This document shows, one piece after another, positions 28,883 to 41,085 of a stretch of DNA of 64,000 nucleotides; the stretch's first letter is position 1, and each line of letters opens with the position of its first letter. The position numbers and the translations under genes are program-made. Under the pieces are notes generated by a model. The model worked only from the letters and a program-made list of their open reading frames with translations. It was not told the DNA's origin and did not search any database. Source of the stretch: Mimachlamys varia (taxonomy: Eukaryota > Mollusca > Bivalvia > Pectinida > Pectinidae); assembly GCA_947623455.1 (NCBI GenBank), contig OX392534.1:39065426-39129425 (forward strand), read 5' to 3'.

Positions 28883-29780
28883 ATTATCAAAAACTCGTCA
28901 ATTGAATTACAGATGTGTTTTAGACCAAGTAAATGACGAAGCTCCTACCATTCTCTAGCCAATCGATATGTTAGAACCAAGATGTCAGTGAAGATACGAC
29001 TAGGCAGTGTCTCTATAATAGTCTTCACAAACGTTGTACACAAGTTTAATGTATCTGAGTTTGCTTCGTAAACGATTCTTATTTTGAGTCACAAACAATA
29101 CAACAACCAAGAGACCTGTATCAGTACTTGTCGGTAAGGTTTCGGGACGCAGCAGTATTCAGACCCTACCATTGTTTTTATCAAGCTGATATAAAGTGAA
29201 AGCGCAATGAAATAGTTGTAAACAATAATAATTAACTTGTCAGAAAATCAATATATTCTGAATGTTATGGTCCTATGCTTAAGAGTATATTAGTTATCTG
29301 TGACCTCACACTCCTAAATAAAACTTTTTTCTGCTGTATGTTTTACATGGGAATCCCAATTTTCGATTTTTGCTTTTTGTGCCGCGAAAACTAGATTATA
29401 ATAAAAAAGGACTTGCAGTATCAGCAACATCACATACATCTAACGTCTATTTGATTTGTTCAGTTTTCGTTCTGTGACTCACTCGTAGGGTTCAAATGAA
29501 ATCGAAACGTATCTCACTCACCCTTGAAGGCACGTTATACTCTTTCAGCTTGAAAGGATAAAATGGTCTAAAATTAAGTATAAGGGGTGATGGAGTTCAG
29601 GTTTCCTTTATCCTTACTGTGATGTTGTACCCGTAGAAATGGTTTTTATCTAACAGTGTTATTTGGATACAGTATTTAAATATACTGGAAAAGTGTTGTC
29701 AATGGTTTTTGTGATATAATATAGGAATTCATAATGTATATTCACCGGAATATTTGGTTGTGAAGCAAACGGAATATCAC
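28883..29780. other. Intergenic, no feature seen
   Basis: Unique-looking AT-rich sequence without a supported gene or repeat. Confidence 0.45.
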
Positions 29781-29820
29781 CCAAACAAACAAACAAACAA
29801 GCAAACAAACAAACAAACAA
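29781..29820. repeat. (CAAA)n microsatellite
   Basis: About ten CAAA/AAAC units with one AAGC interruption. Confidence 0.95.
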
Positions 29821-30024
29821 TGCATATTCTTCAGAGTAAACGCTACGAGGACAAATTGATAAGTTGTGAGCTCCTTGTATAGAAAAAGGTTAGGCAGGGA
29901 TGTCCTTTTTCAGACTTACTTTTCCCTGACTATTAACGGATGTATACCCGACGCCTGGTGTCATTTGGTCAGTTTATGTCGAAGAGGTAGAACTGTTAAA
30001 GTTAACAAGGCAAGTGACTTATGC

Positions 30025-30610
30025 AAAATGGACAAAATCGCTGAAGAGCAGTCCAAACAATGGAAGCACCTCCGCCAAAGAAGGCAAAAACTGCCCCATT
30101 AGCTGAAAAGGTTATAGACTAGGTTTTCTGGGATGCTGATGGTATTTTGAAGGGTAATTATCTGCTCAAGGGGAAATAAAATGACACATATTATGCATCA
30201 CATCTTTGGCAGTTCAGAGAAAATATTAAACTCAACCGCCGCGAAAAACTCCGTAAAGGTGTGTTGTTCCACCACGACAATGCCCCTGATCACAACTCTG
30301 TCATTTGCACGACTGCCATACACGACTGTGGCTTCGAATCGATTGAGTATCTGCTTTGTTCGCTTACTTTCGCTCCATCAGACTTTCATCTTTTTCCCGA
30401 AATTGAAAAAAAGTCCGTTCAGATGATGACGTCATACATGCAGCGGATGACTTTCTGAACGGCATTGAGGTCCTGAAACATCGCTTGCAAAAGTGTATAG
30501 ATACTGAAGGGGTTATGTTGAAAACTAAAATATATGCCAAATTTCAAACTGTTATATGTGGAGCTCACATCTTATCAATCAGTCCTCTTATGTCTCAAGA
30601 ATTAGCATAA
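30025..30610 (+). pseudogene. Mariner transposase pseudogene (C-terminal half)
   Basis: Pieces in shifting frames give EEQSKQWKH, then PPPKKAKT-like, FWDADGILKGNYLLKG, EKLRKGVLFHHDNAPDHNSV (30236-30305), IHDCGFESIEYL and FAPSDFHLFPEIEKK. HHDNAP holds the second catalytic Asp of the DD34D triad, and SDFHLFP contains the third in mariner proteins. Stops and frameshifts near 30118, 30178 and 30365 make it non-functional. The N-terminal DNA-binding half is missing. Just upstream (29861-29960) a frame with FSLTINGCIP could be a LINE-type RT scrap, but this is weak. Confidence 0.85.
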
Positions 30611-32337
30611 GTATAGTGTCACCTAAATGTTTGCTTCAGACAATGTCAACGCATTATTGGCAGAGGGAGAGGGTTAAGGTTGACAATGATACAGATACAT
30701 CCATAGTGCTATCTCAACAATATCTTCTTGTAGTATTCCATTATGCACTTGTAACAGAGAAGTGTTATTAAAATATATAAATATAATGTATAATATAGCG
30801 TCAACACCTAAAGGAAAACATTGTACACATAATAAGCATTACCAACACAACCTGACAAAAATTGTAATAGTTTGATGCATAAATTCACGGCGTTGGAAAC
30901 AATGTGTGTATTGATACAAAAAACATCATTTATCGCATGCGCACTTTAATTCCAAACTTATGATGGGGCGTTATCAAGGCCTGTATATGACAACGCTTCC
31001 GACCAATCAAATTAAGGGATTCTCACACGTTAAAAAACGCAGACGACATTGTAAATCAACATTTTCTGGGTCTGTACAGCAGTGATCGATTAGCTCAGGT
31101 GTTAATGATTTAACTGTACCTTATTACAGCTTAGATGCATTGTGTTGTTGCAGGTCTATTTTCATTTTCAACATTACTTATATCATGTCATTGACACGCA
31201 TGACATCATGTTCAATTAGCTTTAAAATTACGTTAAGATACTCACTCAAATATTAGACACTTTTATTTTACAAATCTTAATTTACGAATAATTTTCACCG
31301 TTGACGGTTCGTTACCTATCTATCAACTTGCATGTTAGTCGCCTCCCCGTTGCACGTGTATATTGTATATTTATTTGAGCATATTATAGTTGCATTGTAG
31401 TTTAAATAAATGATGAATTGTCGTTTTGGTGGGGAACACCTGTTAGTCTATTATGGAGTTTAACAAATGTAATTCATCACGTCGAACAAGGTTTTGTTAT
31501 AAATGTTATCAAATTTATCATAATAAATTAAATATGAGGAAATATTTGAATTTGTGCTTACTGAACATTGTTAGCCTGATGAAAGTCATTATCTGATACA
31601 AACATCACTGTGCAGATAAATATCTCTAAAGCAACTCTTGTGCTACATTCCCAAAAACTGGAATTTTTACACATGTGAAAACATTTCATTAGTGCACACA
31701 AAGGCACTTTAAAGCAATAACAATGAAATATAGCAATATCATCACCATTAGATGGTTGGCTATTCCAAACCCCCTTCGTCAGTGGCCCATCCTTGTTCGT
31801 GTTTTTTTCCTGATAAGTACTTGATGAATCATTTTGACATTTCATTTGTATGTTCTCCTTGTTCCCTAGTTATGCATCATAAACAATATAGCCGTCAGGC
31901 GGCCATCTTGGATTTGGAGAGTAATATTTTGTTATCAATATTTCTTGACAACCTGGACAGAGTATTCTCTTATTAAATTTTCTCATGAAGGTTCACTTTG
32001 GTCTGTAGTTGTATATTGTCCAATTTTCAGGCGAATCAGAAAAACAATATTTGTAGTGAATGCTCTTTGGATTTTGCAGGCAGGTAGCCATCTTGAATTT
32101 CGAGTATGATTGTTTGGCTTAACAACTTCGTATAACATTAAGAATGTATCTTTCTCAAAATTAATTTGGGTACTTTGATTTAGAGGCTGATCAGAAAAAA
32201 TAACTTCTGACAGATCAACTTCGATTTGATATCTAAAGACTATCATATCTGTTTGCTAACAGGAATTCTAACTCATTTCTCAAAGAAAATAGGAGTAAAA
32301 CAAGAAAAGAAGAAAAAGAAGGAAAATATTACGTTTT
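30611..32337. other. Intergenic sequence with two diverged copies of a GGCGGCCATCTTGGATTT segment
   Basis: GGCGGCCATCTTGGATTTGG (31899) and GGTAGCCATCTTGAATTTCG (32083) lie about 185 bp apart. They resemble TAGGCGGCCATATTGGATTT inside the HINE-like element (35106, 35280), so this is likely a fragment of the same repeat family. No gene seen. Confidence 0.5.
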
Positions 32338-32535
32338 TGAATATGCTCATTGGCATTCGTACCTTCTTGTTGTGATTGAGAATGACTCTTACGTTCTCAC
32401 TTTGAGACCATGACATTTACTTGGAGCTAACCTAAAATTACATGGCGGGTATCGTCGAAAAACCAGAATATTCTTACTCCTAAATTCATGTGAATATTTC
32501 CTTTACTCATATTGGCCCCAGTCTTATCGATTTAT
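32338..32535 (+). mobile_element. Retroelement 3' tail copy abutting the satellite
   Basis: GATTGAGAATGACTCTTACG, then TTACATGGCGGGTATCGTCG, ATTCTTACTCCTAAATTCAT and GTCTTATCGATTTATGG follow the family order. It is diverged, and its end lies about 20 bp before the first 54-bp satellite unit. Confidence 0.7.
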
Positions 32536-32552
32536 GGGCACAATTATTCCTC

Positions 32553-34866
32553 AATAATTACGATATAAGACATGGTGTCGGGGTCAGTGTGTAGGTGTGT
32601 AGGGACAATAATTGTGATATAAGACATGGTGTCGGGGTCAGTGTGTAGGTGTGTATGGACAATAATTGTGATATGACATGGTGTCGAGGTCAGTGTGTAG
32701 GTGTATAGGGACAATAATTGTGATATAAGACATGGTGTCGGGGTCAGTGTGTAGGTGTGTAGGAACAATAATTGTGATATAAGACATGGTGTCGGGGTCA
32801 GTGTGAAGGTGTGTAGGGACAATAATTGTGATATAAGACATGGTGTCGGGGTCAGTGTGTAGGTGTGTAGGGACAATAATTGTGATATAAGACATGGTGT
32901 CGGGGTCAGTGTGTAGGTGTGTAGGGACAATAATTGTGATATAAGACATGGTGTCGAGGTCAGTGTGTAGGTGTGTAGGGACAATAATTGTGATATAAGA
33001 CATGGTGTCGGGGTCTGTGTGTAGGTGTGTAGGGACAATAATTGTGATATAAGACATAATGTCGGGGTCAGTGTGAAGGTGTGTAAGGACAATAATTGTG
33101 ATATAAGACATGGTGTCGGGGTCAGTGTGTAGGTGTGTAGGGACAATAATTGTGATATAAGACATGGTGTCGGGGTCAGTGTGTAGGTGTGTAAGGACAA
33201 TAATTGTGATGTTAGACATGGTGTCGGGGTCAGTGTGTAGGTGTGTAGGGACAATAATTGTGATATAAGACATGGTGTCGGGGTCTGTGTGTAGGTGTGT
33301 AGGGACAATAATTGTGATATAAGACATGGTGTCGGGGTCAGTGTGTAGGTATGTAGGGACAATAATTGTGATATAAGACATGGTGTCGGGGTCAGTGGGT
33401 TGGTGTGTAGGACAATAATTGTGATATAAGACATGGTGTCAGGGTCAGTGTGTAGGTGTGTATGGACAATAATTGTGATATAAGACATGGTGTCGGGGTC
33501 AGTGTGTAGGTGTGTAGGGACAATAATTGTGATATATGACATGGTGTCGGGGTCAGTGTGTAGGTGTGTAGGAACAATAATTGTGATATAAGACATGGTG
33601 TCGGGGTCAGTGTGAAGGTGTGTAGGGACAATAATTGTGATATAAGACATGGTGTCGGGGTCAGTGTGTAGGTGTGTAGGGACAATAATTGTGATATAAG
33701 ACATGGTGTCGGGGTCAGTGTGTAGGTGTGTAGGGACAATAATTGTGATATAAGACATGGTGTCGAGGTCAGTGTGTAGGTGTGTAGGGACAATAATTGT
33801 GATATAAGACATGGTGTCGGGGTCTGTGTGTAGGTGTGTAGGGACAATAATTGTGATATAAGACATAATGTCGGGGTCAGTGTGAAGGTGTGTAAGGACA
33901 ATAATTGTGATATAAGACATGGTGTCGGGGTCAGTGTGTAGGTGTGTAGGGACAATAATTGTGATATAAGACATGGTGTCGGGGTCAGTGTGTAGGTGTG
34001 TAAGGACAATAATTGTGATGTTAGACATGGTGTCGGGGTCAGTGTGTAGGTGTGTAGGGACAATAATTGTGATATAAGACATGGTGTCGGGGTCTGTGTG
34101 TAGGTGTGTAGGGACAATAATTGTGATATAAGACATGGTGTCGGGGTCAGTGTGTAGGTATGTAGGGACAATAATTGTGATATAAGACATGGTGTCGGGG
34201 TCAGTGGGTTGGTGTGTAGGACAATAATTGTGATATAAGACATGGTGTCAGGGTCAGTGTGTAGGTGTGTATGGACAATAATTGTGATATAAGACATGGT
34301 GTCGGGGTCAGTGTGTAGGTGTGTAGGGACAATAATTGTGATATATGACATGGTGTCGGGGTCAGTGTGTAGGTGTGTAGGGACAATAATTGTGATATTA
34401 GACATGGTGCCGGGGTAAGTGTGTAGGTGTGTAGGGACAATAATTGTGATATAAGACATGGTGTCGGGGTCAGTATGTAGGTGTGTAGGGACAATAATTG
34501 TGATATAAGACATGGTGTCGGGGTCAGTGCGTTGGTTTGTAGGGACAATTATTGTGATATAAGACATGCTGTCAAGGTCAGTGTGTAGGTGTGTAGGGAC
34601 AATAATTGTGATATAATACATAGTGTCGGGGTCAGTGTGTAGGTGTGAAGGGACAATAATTGTGATATAAGACATGGTGTCGGGGTCAGTGTGTAGGTGT
34701 GTAGGGACAATAATTGTGATATAAGACATAGTGTCGGGGTCAGTGTGTAGGTGTGTAGGACAATAATTGTGATATAAGACATGGTGTCGGGGTCAGTGTG
34801 TAGGGACAATAATTGTGATATAAGACATAGTGTCGGGGTCAGTGTGTAGGTGTGTAGGGACAATAA
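32553..34866. repeat. 54-bp satellite, left arm (about 42 units) with an 809-bp higher-order duplication
   Basis: The unit is TAGGGACAATAATTGTGATA, then TAAGACATGGTGTCGGGGTC, then AGTGTGTAGGTGTG (54 bp). Because 54 is a multiple of 3, the minus strand reads as an 18-residue repeat (MSYITIIVPTHLHTDPDT), but frame shifts at 53-bp units and the lack of any signal argue against coding. Positions of rare variants repeat at exactly +809: AGGAACA 32761/33570, GACATAATG 33053/33862, GATGTTAGAC 33208/34017, GTCAGTGGGTTGG 33391/34200. Confidence 0.96.
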
Positions 34867-34915
34867 TTAGGGCCCCGCATCGAGAGATGCGAGTGCCCTA
34901 TAGTAATCAGGTTGT

Positions 34916-34976
34916 CCGTCTGTCTGTCCGTCCGTCCGTCTGTCCGTCCGTCCGTCCGTCCGTCTGTCTGTCCGTT
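34916..34976. repeat. (CCGT)n/(CTGT)n microsatellite inside the HINE-like element
   Basis: GTCCGTCTGTCTGTCCGTCC-type repeat, about 15 tetramers, placed directly after the left hairpin and ATAGTAATCA. A CCGT/ACGG microsatellite next to core repeats is a hallmark of bivalve pearl-type elements. Confidence 0.93.
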
Positions 34977-34977
34977 T

Positions 34978-35335
34978 TTTTTCTTCTGCACAAAAATGTT
35001 TGCAGGAGATGAAGGATTTGTATCAAATTGGAATTGATGATTCCTTATGCATCCTAGATCACATGTGTAGTATTTCATGCAAATCGGATTCAAAATGGCT
35101 GTTAGGCGGCCATATTGGATTTTAACATTAACATGAAAATACTTAATCTATGCTGTTTCTTCTGCACAAAAATGTTTCCAGGAGATGAAGGATTTGTATC
35201 AAATTGGAACTGATGATTCCTCATTTATCCTAAATCACATGTGTAGTATTTCATGCAAATCGGATTCAAAATGGCTGTTAGGCAGCCATATTGGATTTTA
35301 ACATTAACATGAAAATACTGAATCTTTGCTGTTTT
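34978..35335. repeat. Two ~175-bp tandem units inside the HINE-like element
   Basis: TTCTTCTGCACAAAAATGTTT through GGCCATATTGGATTTTAACA, ending ACATGAAAATACT, occurs twice (34980 and 35158), about 178 bp apart. These may be the 'core repeats' of the element. Confidence 0.9.
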
Positions 35336-35570
35336 TAACTGTTCACTAATCGATTATGCAAAGTAGTGAACAAATAAACCAAGAGTTAACTGACAATGAT
35401 CAAACTCATAGTTCAAGGTCACAAGTTCAAAGGTCACCGGTCAAGATTATCCTGGATAGGCTACAAAATGCCAGGTAATCGACCCTTTTGGATTTTAGCC
35501 TTGAGAGTGCCAGATTTACTCAAATTACAACTGTACCGACACATCGCAGCGGCTCCCACATTGATCATGT

Positions 35571-36305
35571 TTGGACTAGAGACATTCCTGAGGGAAGCCG
35601 AACACAATGGTACAACTCACGAAACCGTGCGTTGCCATGGTAAGGAAATGGAGGCTTCTGATTGATCGGAATTTAGATAATTGTTCGATTTCAGCAAAAA
35701 TTGGTAAATATGGGTATTGAGGGAAGCCTAACACAATGGTACCACTTTCGAATCTGTCCTTTGCCATGGTTACGAAATGGAGGCTTCTGATTGGTCACAA
35801 CTTACATATTGTTTTATTTCGGTGAAAATTGATACAAATGGGTTTTGAGGGAAACCGAACACAATGGTACAACTCACGAAACCGTGCTTTGCCATGGTAA
35901 CGAAATGGAGGCTTCTGATTGGTCAGAATTTAGATATTGTTCGATTTCAGCGAAAATTGGTTAATATGGGTATTGAGGGAAGCCTAACACAAAGGTTCCA
36001 CTTTCGAAACTGACCGTTTCCATGGTTACGAAATGGAGGCTTCTCATTGATCAAAATTAAGATATTGTTTGATTTCAGTGAAAATTGGTACATAGGGGTA
36101 TTGAGAGAAGCCAAACACAATGGTTTAACTTTCGAAACTGTCTGTTGCCATGATAACGAAATGCAGGTTTCTGATTGGTCGAAATTTAAATATTGTTGGA
36201 TGTTGGCAAAAAGTGGTACATAGGGGTATTAAGGGAAGCCACACACAATGATACCATTTAAGAAAACATCAGTTGTCATGGTAAAAAATAGAGGCTTCTG
36301 CACAT
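35571..36305. repeat. ~128-bp tandem repeat (about 5.7 units) inside the HINE-like element
   Basis: The unit contains GAGGGAAGCCTAACACAATGG, then GCCATGGTTACGAAATGG, AGGCTTCTGATTGGTCA and ATTTCAGCGAAAATTGG. The GCCATGGTAA..GAGGCTTCTGATTG block recurs at about 35634, 35762, 35891, 36019, 36148 and 36275. It diverges toward the right end. Confidence 0.92.
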
Positions 36306-36536
36306 ACACATATACACATATACAGTACTATTACACTCTTCCATTAGCATAATTTACGACTGTTGGGGTAGTTTGGGGGACATTATAATAACCGCCGCCG
36401 TTACAATTAGTACTTGTTTATAATTGTTTTCTACCACTTACAAATTTAACATCGCTGTACTATAACTCTAAAATACCAATATTCATTGGAGCATCAGACA
36501 TATTGCGGGGCCCTTTCTGATGTATCAGTGTTCTAG

Positions 36537-38695
36537 TTGTGATTTAAGACATGGTGTCGGGGTCAGTGTGTAGGTGTGTAGGGACAATGATGGTGATATA
36601 AGACATAGTGTCGGGGTCAGTGTGTAGGTGTGTAAGGACAATAATAGTGATATAAGATATAGTGTCGGGGTCAGTGTGTAGGGACAATAATTGTGATATA
36701 AGACATGGTGTCGGGATCAGTGTGTAGGGACAATAATTGTGATATAAGACATGGTGTCGGGGTCAGTTTGTAGGTGTGAAAGAGATAATTGTGATATAAG
36801 ACATGGTGTCGGAGTCAGTGTGTAGGGACAATAATTGTGATATAAGACATGGTGTCGGGGTCAGTGTGTAAGTGCGTAGGGACAATAATTGTGATATAAG
36901 ACATGGGGTCGGGGTCAGTGTGTAGGTGTGAAGGAGATAATTGTGATATAAGACATGGTGTCGGGGTCAGTGTGTAGGTGTGTAGGGACAATAATTGTGA
37001 CATAAGACATGGTGTCGGGGTCAGTGTGTAGATGTGTAGGGACAATAATTGTGATATAAGACATGGTGTCGGGGTTAATGTGTAGGTATGTAGGGACAAT
37101 AATTGTGATATAAGACATGGTGTCGGGGTCAGTGTGTAGGTGTATAGGACAATAATTGTGATATAAGACATGGTGTCGAGGTCAGTGTGTAGGTATGTAG
37201 GGACAATAATTGTGATATAAGACATGGTGTCGAGGTCAGTATGTAGGTGTGTAGGGACAATAATTGTGATATAAGACATGGTGTCGGGGTCAGTGTGTAG
37301 GTATGTAGGGACAATAATTGTGATATAAAACATGGTATCGGGGTCAGTGTGTAGGTGTATAGGACAATAATTGTGATATAAGACATTGTGTCGGGGTCAG
37401 TGTGTAAGGACAATAATTGTAATATAAGACATGGTGTCGGGGTCAGTGTGTAGGTGTGTAGGACAATAATTGTGATATAAGACATAGTGTCGGGGTCAGT
37501 GTGTAGGGACAATAATTGTGATATAAGACATGGTGTCGGGGTCAGTGTGTAGGTGTGTAGGACAATAATTGTGATATAAGACATGGTGTCGGGGTCAGTG
37601 TGTAGGGACAATAATTGTAATATAAGACATGGTGTCGGGGTCAGTGTGTAGGTGTGTAGGACAATAATTGTGATATAAGACATGGTGTCGGGGTCAGTGT
37701 GTAGGTGTGTAGGACAATAATTGTGATATAATACATAGTGTCGAGGTCAGTGTGTAGGTGTGTAGGACAATAATTGTGATATAAGACATGGTGTCGGGGT
37801 CAGTGTGTAGGTGTGTAGGGACAATAATTGTGACATAAGACATGGTGTCGGGGTCAGTGTGTAGGTGTTTAGGGACAATAATTGTGACATAAGACATGGT
37901 GTCGGGGTCAGTGTGTAGGTGTGTAGGGACAATAATTGTGATATAAGACATGGTATCGGGGTCAGTGTGTAGGTGTGTAGGGATAATAAATGTGATATAA
38001 GGCACGGTGTCGGGGTCAGTGTGTAGGTGTGTAGGACAATAATTGTGATATAAAACATGGTATCGGGGTCAGTGTGTAGGTGTGTAGGACAATAATTGTG
38101 ATATAAGACATGGTGTCGGGGTCAGTGTGTAGGTGTGTAGGACTATAGTTGTGATATAAGACATGGTGTCGGGGTCAGTGTGTAGGTATGTAGGACAATG
38201 ATTTTGATACAAGACATGGTGTCGGGGTCAGTGTGTAGGTGTGTAGGGACAATAATTGTGATATAAGACATGGTGTCGGGGTCAGTGTGTAGGTGTGTAA
38301 GGACAATAATTGTGATATAAGACATAATGTCGGGGTCAGTGTTTAGGTGTGTATTGACAATAATTGTGATATAAGACATGGTGTCGGGGTCAGTGTGTAG
38401 GTGTGTATTGACAATAATTGTGATATAAGACATAGTGTCGGGGTCAGTGTGTAGGTGTGTATTGACAATAATTGTGATATAAGACATGGTGTCGGGATCA
38501 GTGTGTAGGTGTGTAGGACAATAATTGAGATATAATACATGTTGTCGGGGTCAGTATGTAGGTGTGTAGGACAATAATTGTGATATAGGACATGGTGTCG
38601 GGGTCAGTGTGTAGGTGTGTAGGACAATAATTGTTATATAAGACATGGTGTCGGGGTCAGTGTGTAGGTATGAAGGAGATAATTGTGATATAAGG
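36537..38695. repeat. 54-bp satellite, right arm (about 40 units, many shortened)
   Basis: Same unit and orientation as 32553-34866. Many units here lack GTGTGTAGGTGTGT-type segments (for example AGTGTGTAGGGACAATAATT, a 39-bp variant, at about 36676, 36722 and 36820), giving a mixed 39/53/54-bp pattern. The last unit fades at about 38690 into TTTCAGGGTGGTATAAATTG. It is one ancestral array with the left arm. Confidence 0.95.
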
Positions 38696-40090
38696 TATAG
38701 TTTCAGGGTGGTATAAATTGGATGGCTGACATTTACCTCACTATAGTGTTCATTCAGGGACATAATGATATTTCCAATTCGTCACGTGACCAAAGAGGGA
38801 CCAACCGTCGAGACAGCTTTGTTAGAACTAGTAATCCAATTTTTCCATTAAACATGATTTATCCTAGTCGGTGTTGAAAAGACTTTCGTCCTTTCACAGA
38901 CAGCCTGTATATTAAGGGTATAACACTAAAGATATGTTTTTCGCCTGGCCGGTTCTGTTATAATCCTGTTTTGATATCGTATATCCGACAACAGTTACAG
39001 ATATGGTGACATACTCATTCGTCTTATCCTAACGTCTTCTTATTAATTTGGTTCAATTTGCCGTAAACCCCGCCGGTGCAGACTTCCATTGCGTATAGTG
39101 TTTTAAAGAAGTATATGAATATGTCGCACCTGAGATTATGTACGGTTCATTTTACTCTCACTATACATTCGAGATCAGCGCTGTAAAGCCTTTCAGATAA
39201 CGACATTCCGGGAATGCATACATGTATTTAATGGGATTACATCCCCATATCTATCATCTGAAATAGGGAATATGGACACGCATGCACGATACTGACATGT
39301 GGTTTTGAGGTAAATGAAGCATGCTGAAAATCCCAAGTTAAATCTCCAGTCTGTCAAACGTATTAACTACGTATACATGTATCACTGGTCATAATCATGC
39401 TACATTTTATCCATTTGATGTTTAAAATGGTCTCGGCTAGGGATTACTGCGGCTGTATATAGGCGATCATCCAGGTCAAACATGGCTTTGCTGGTAAATA
39501 GTCTATCCCTTTTATACCATACATAAATTTATTGTCAAATATTGTGCCCGAAAACCTGACAGCTTTGTAACGTACAGTCTGCGTGCGTAACAGTTTATGC
39601 TTCCGTATCCCCTGGACGTACTAATTAACCACCGGAACTGGACCTTCTTCCGGAAATTAAGGACGCTATTAATGCTTAAATTCGACCCTGAAAGGTCACC
39701 AATCAAACAGGTAGCCTTTGGTACCGCTTTGTGCAGCCAGTATGTCTATTGTAGCTTTTACAATCAACTTAATACACGTGTTCGAAGTGTAACCCCCGTT
39801 ATTCTGATCAACGTAGAAGCCATGCATATCCACAAATAGTGTTACTTAACGTTGTATACCAACAAGAGCTATCTCTAAAAACAGCTGAGATATATCTGTT
39901 AGCCTAGGAGAGGTATCCCACAGAATCACAGAGTGTAACTTTATCAGATATCTCGATATGATTATGATCCATTGAGAAACGTCTTGGTACAATACAGTTT
40001 GCCCTAAGTATGGGACCATCCATTATAATATGAAAATAATCGAAATAGATTTTCCTTTTTTGAAAATAATTCCTGCCGTACTCATTGTAA
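38696..40090. other. Intergenic, no feature seen
   Basis: Moderately unique sequence. Frames near 39597-39839 lack family similarity or splice context. No RNA gene recognised. Confidence 0.5.
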
Positions 40091-40100
40091 TGTCTCCTGT

Positions 40101-41085
40101 TTGGTGTCGTATGTCACCAAGCGATACACCCAAGTTGACGATGACCCGGATCAAACTGGGGTACCCCGTACTCTAACAAGTTTTCTTTCTGACCTGAGGC
40201 AACGTTTGCGTGTGTATGACTCACTGTCAAATGATGCACATGAGCGTACTTTATTTGAAAACTGCACGTCGAAAATTGACAAATGCTGAAGAATGATATG
40301 ACATGCTTCTGGAAAGGTTAAATGTGGCATGGCACCAAGTCAGGTGTAACTGCACGTTTTAACGTTAGTCATTCTGTTGTTCCTATGTTAATGCAGCGTC
40401 TGAACCAAACCGGATATGCTGACGAACGTCCTTATTGTGACAGATATCGGAAGACTACAGAGAGAGAGAAGATAGACTTCTGTGTAGAGATAGATACAGA
40501 AAGATCCCATTCACCACTTCCAAACCTGCTCAGGTAAAAGTAGAACGCCAGTGTTTGCAGAAGTCGGAGTACTCTCAAGAGACATTTGAACAAGAGGCGA
40601 GTTCGCTCTCACTGACCAGTAGGACTGAAAGGCTCAAGCTAGCAAGACTTTAATGGGCGCGTAGTAACCGGACATAGAATATAAAGTCTGAATTATTCCA
40701 ATGGTCTGATGAAAGCCGCTCGCCTTTTCCTTTACCGGCAGACGGAAGGATTCGTGTTTAAAATAGTATTCCATCAGAATAACATTCTCTTCACAACATG
40801 ATTTGGCGGTGGCGGTGTTACCGATATAAGCATCATCATAAGATATTTCGATCTTTAGTTGTTCCACATATCGATGCCCATCCATTTGCAGGTCGGCCTA
40901 TCTTATTGGATGACAATGCCAATTCACACAGCCGCATAGAGCAAGACTTTAACGAGAAGTTACGTAGACGCTCCCATTGCCTGCAATATCATCAGGCATG
41001 GGCCCAATTGTGCATGTGTAGGTCTTTTTTGGACAGGAACACAATGTACGGGATCCAAAATGCCAAAGATCTATGAGTGACAGAG
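40101..41085 (+). pseudogene. Tc1/mariner-type transposase pseudogene, multiply frameshifted
   Basis: In order: a region ending LRQRLRVYDSLSND (40190-40235); GVTARFNVSHSVVPMLMQRL then NQTGYADERPYCDRYRKTTE (40336-40460), an HTH region followed by the linker; NYSNGLMKAARLFL (about 40690-40735), where intact relatives have W-x-x-V-x-F-x-DESRF, so the first catalytic Asp region is altered; VVPHIDAHPFAGRPILLDDN (40857-40920), with the second catalytic Asp in LDDNA; and a degraded C-terminus. Segments lie in different frames with internal stops, so it is inactive. Confidence 0.82.

Larger units (their letters stand above)
34867..36536 (+). mobile_element. HINE/pearl-like (Helentron-associated) element inserted in the 54-bp satellite
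   Basis: The element has subterminal inverted repeats AGGGCCCCGC (34869-34878) and GCGGGGCCCT (36505-36514). A left hairpin GCATCGAGAGATGC is followed by a CCGT microsatellite and two sets of internal tandem repeats. The 3' hairpin CTGATGTATCAG (36517-36528) lies 4 nt before CTAG (36533-36536). Left flank GGGACAATAA plus right flank TTGTGATTTAAGACATGG rebuilds a satellite unit with one substitution and no duplicated target bases. This fits rolling-circle (Helitron/Helentron) insertion at AT or TT. It has no transposase gene, so it is non-autonomous. The bivalve 'pearl' and HINE families share this plan, as I recall them. Confidence 0.82.

Noticed and set aside
32544..34863. Long minus-strand open frames of an 18-residue repeat (MSYITIIVPTHLHTDPDT)
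   Set aside because: They are translations of a 54-bp satellite with no stops. Frames switch at 53-bp units, there is no signal or anchor domain, and the array is interrupted by a transposon.
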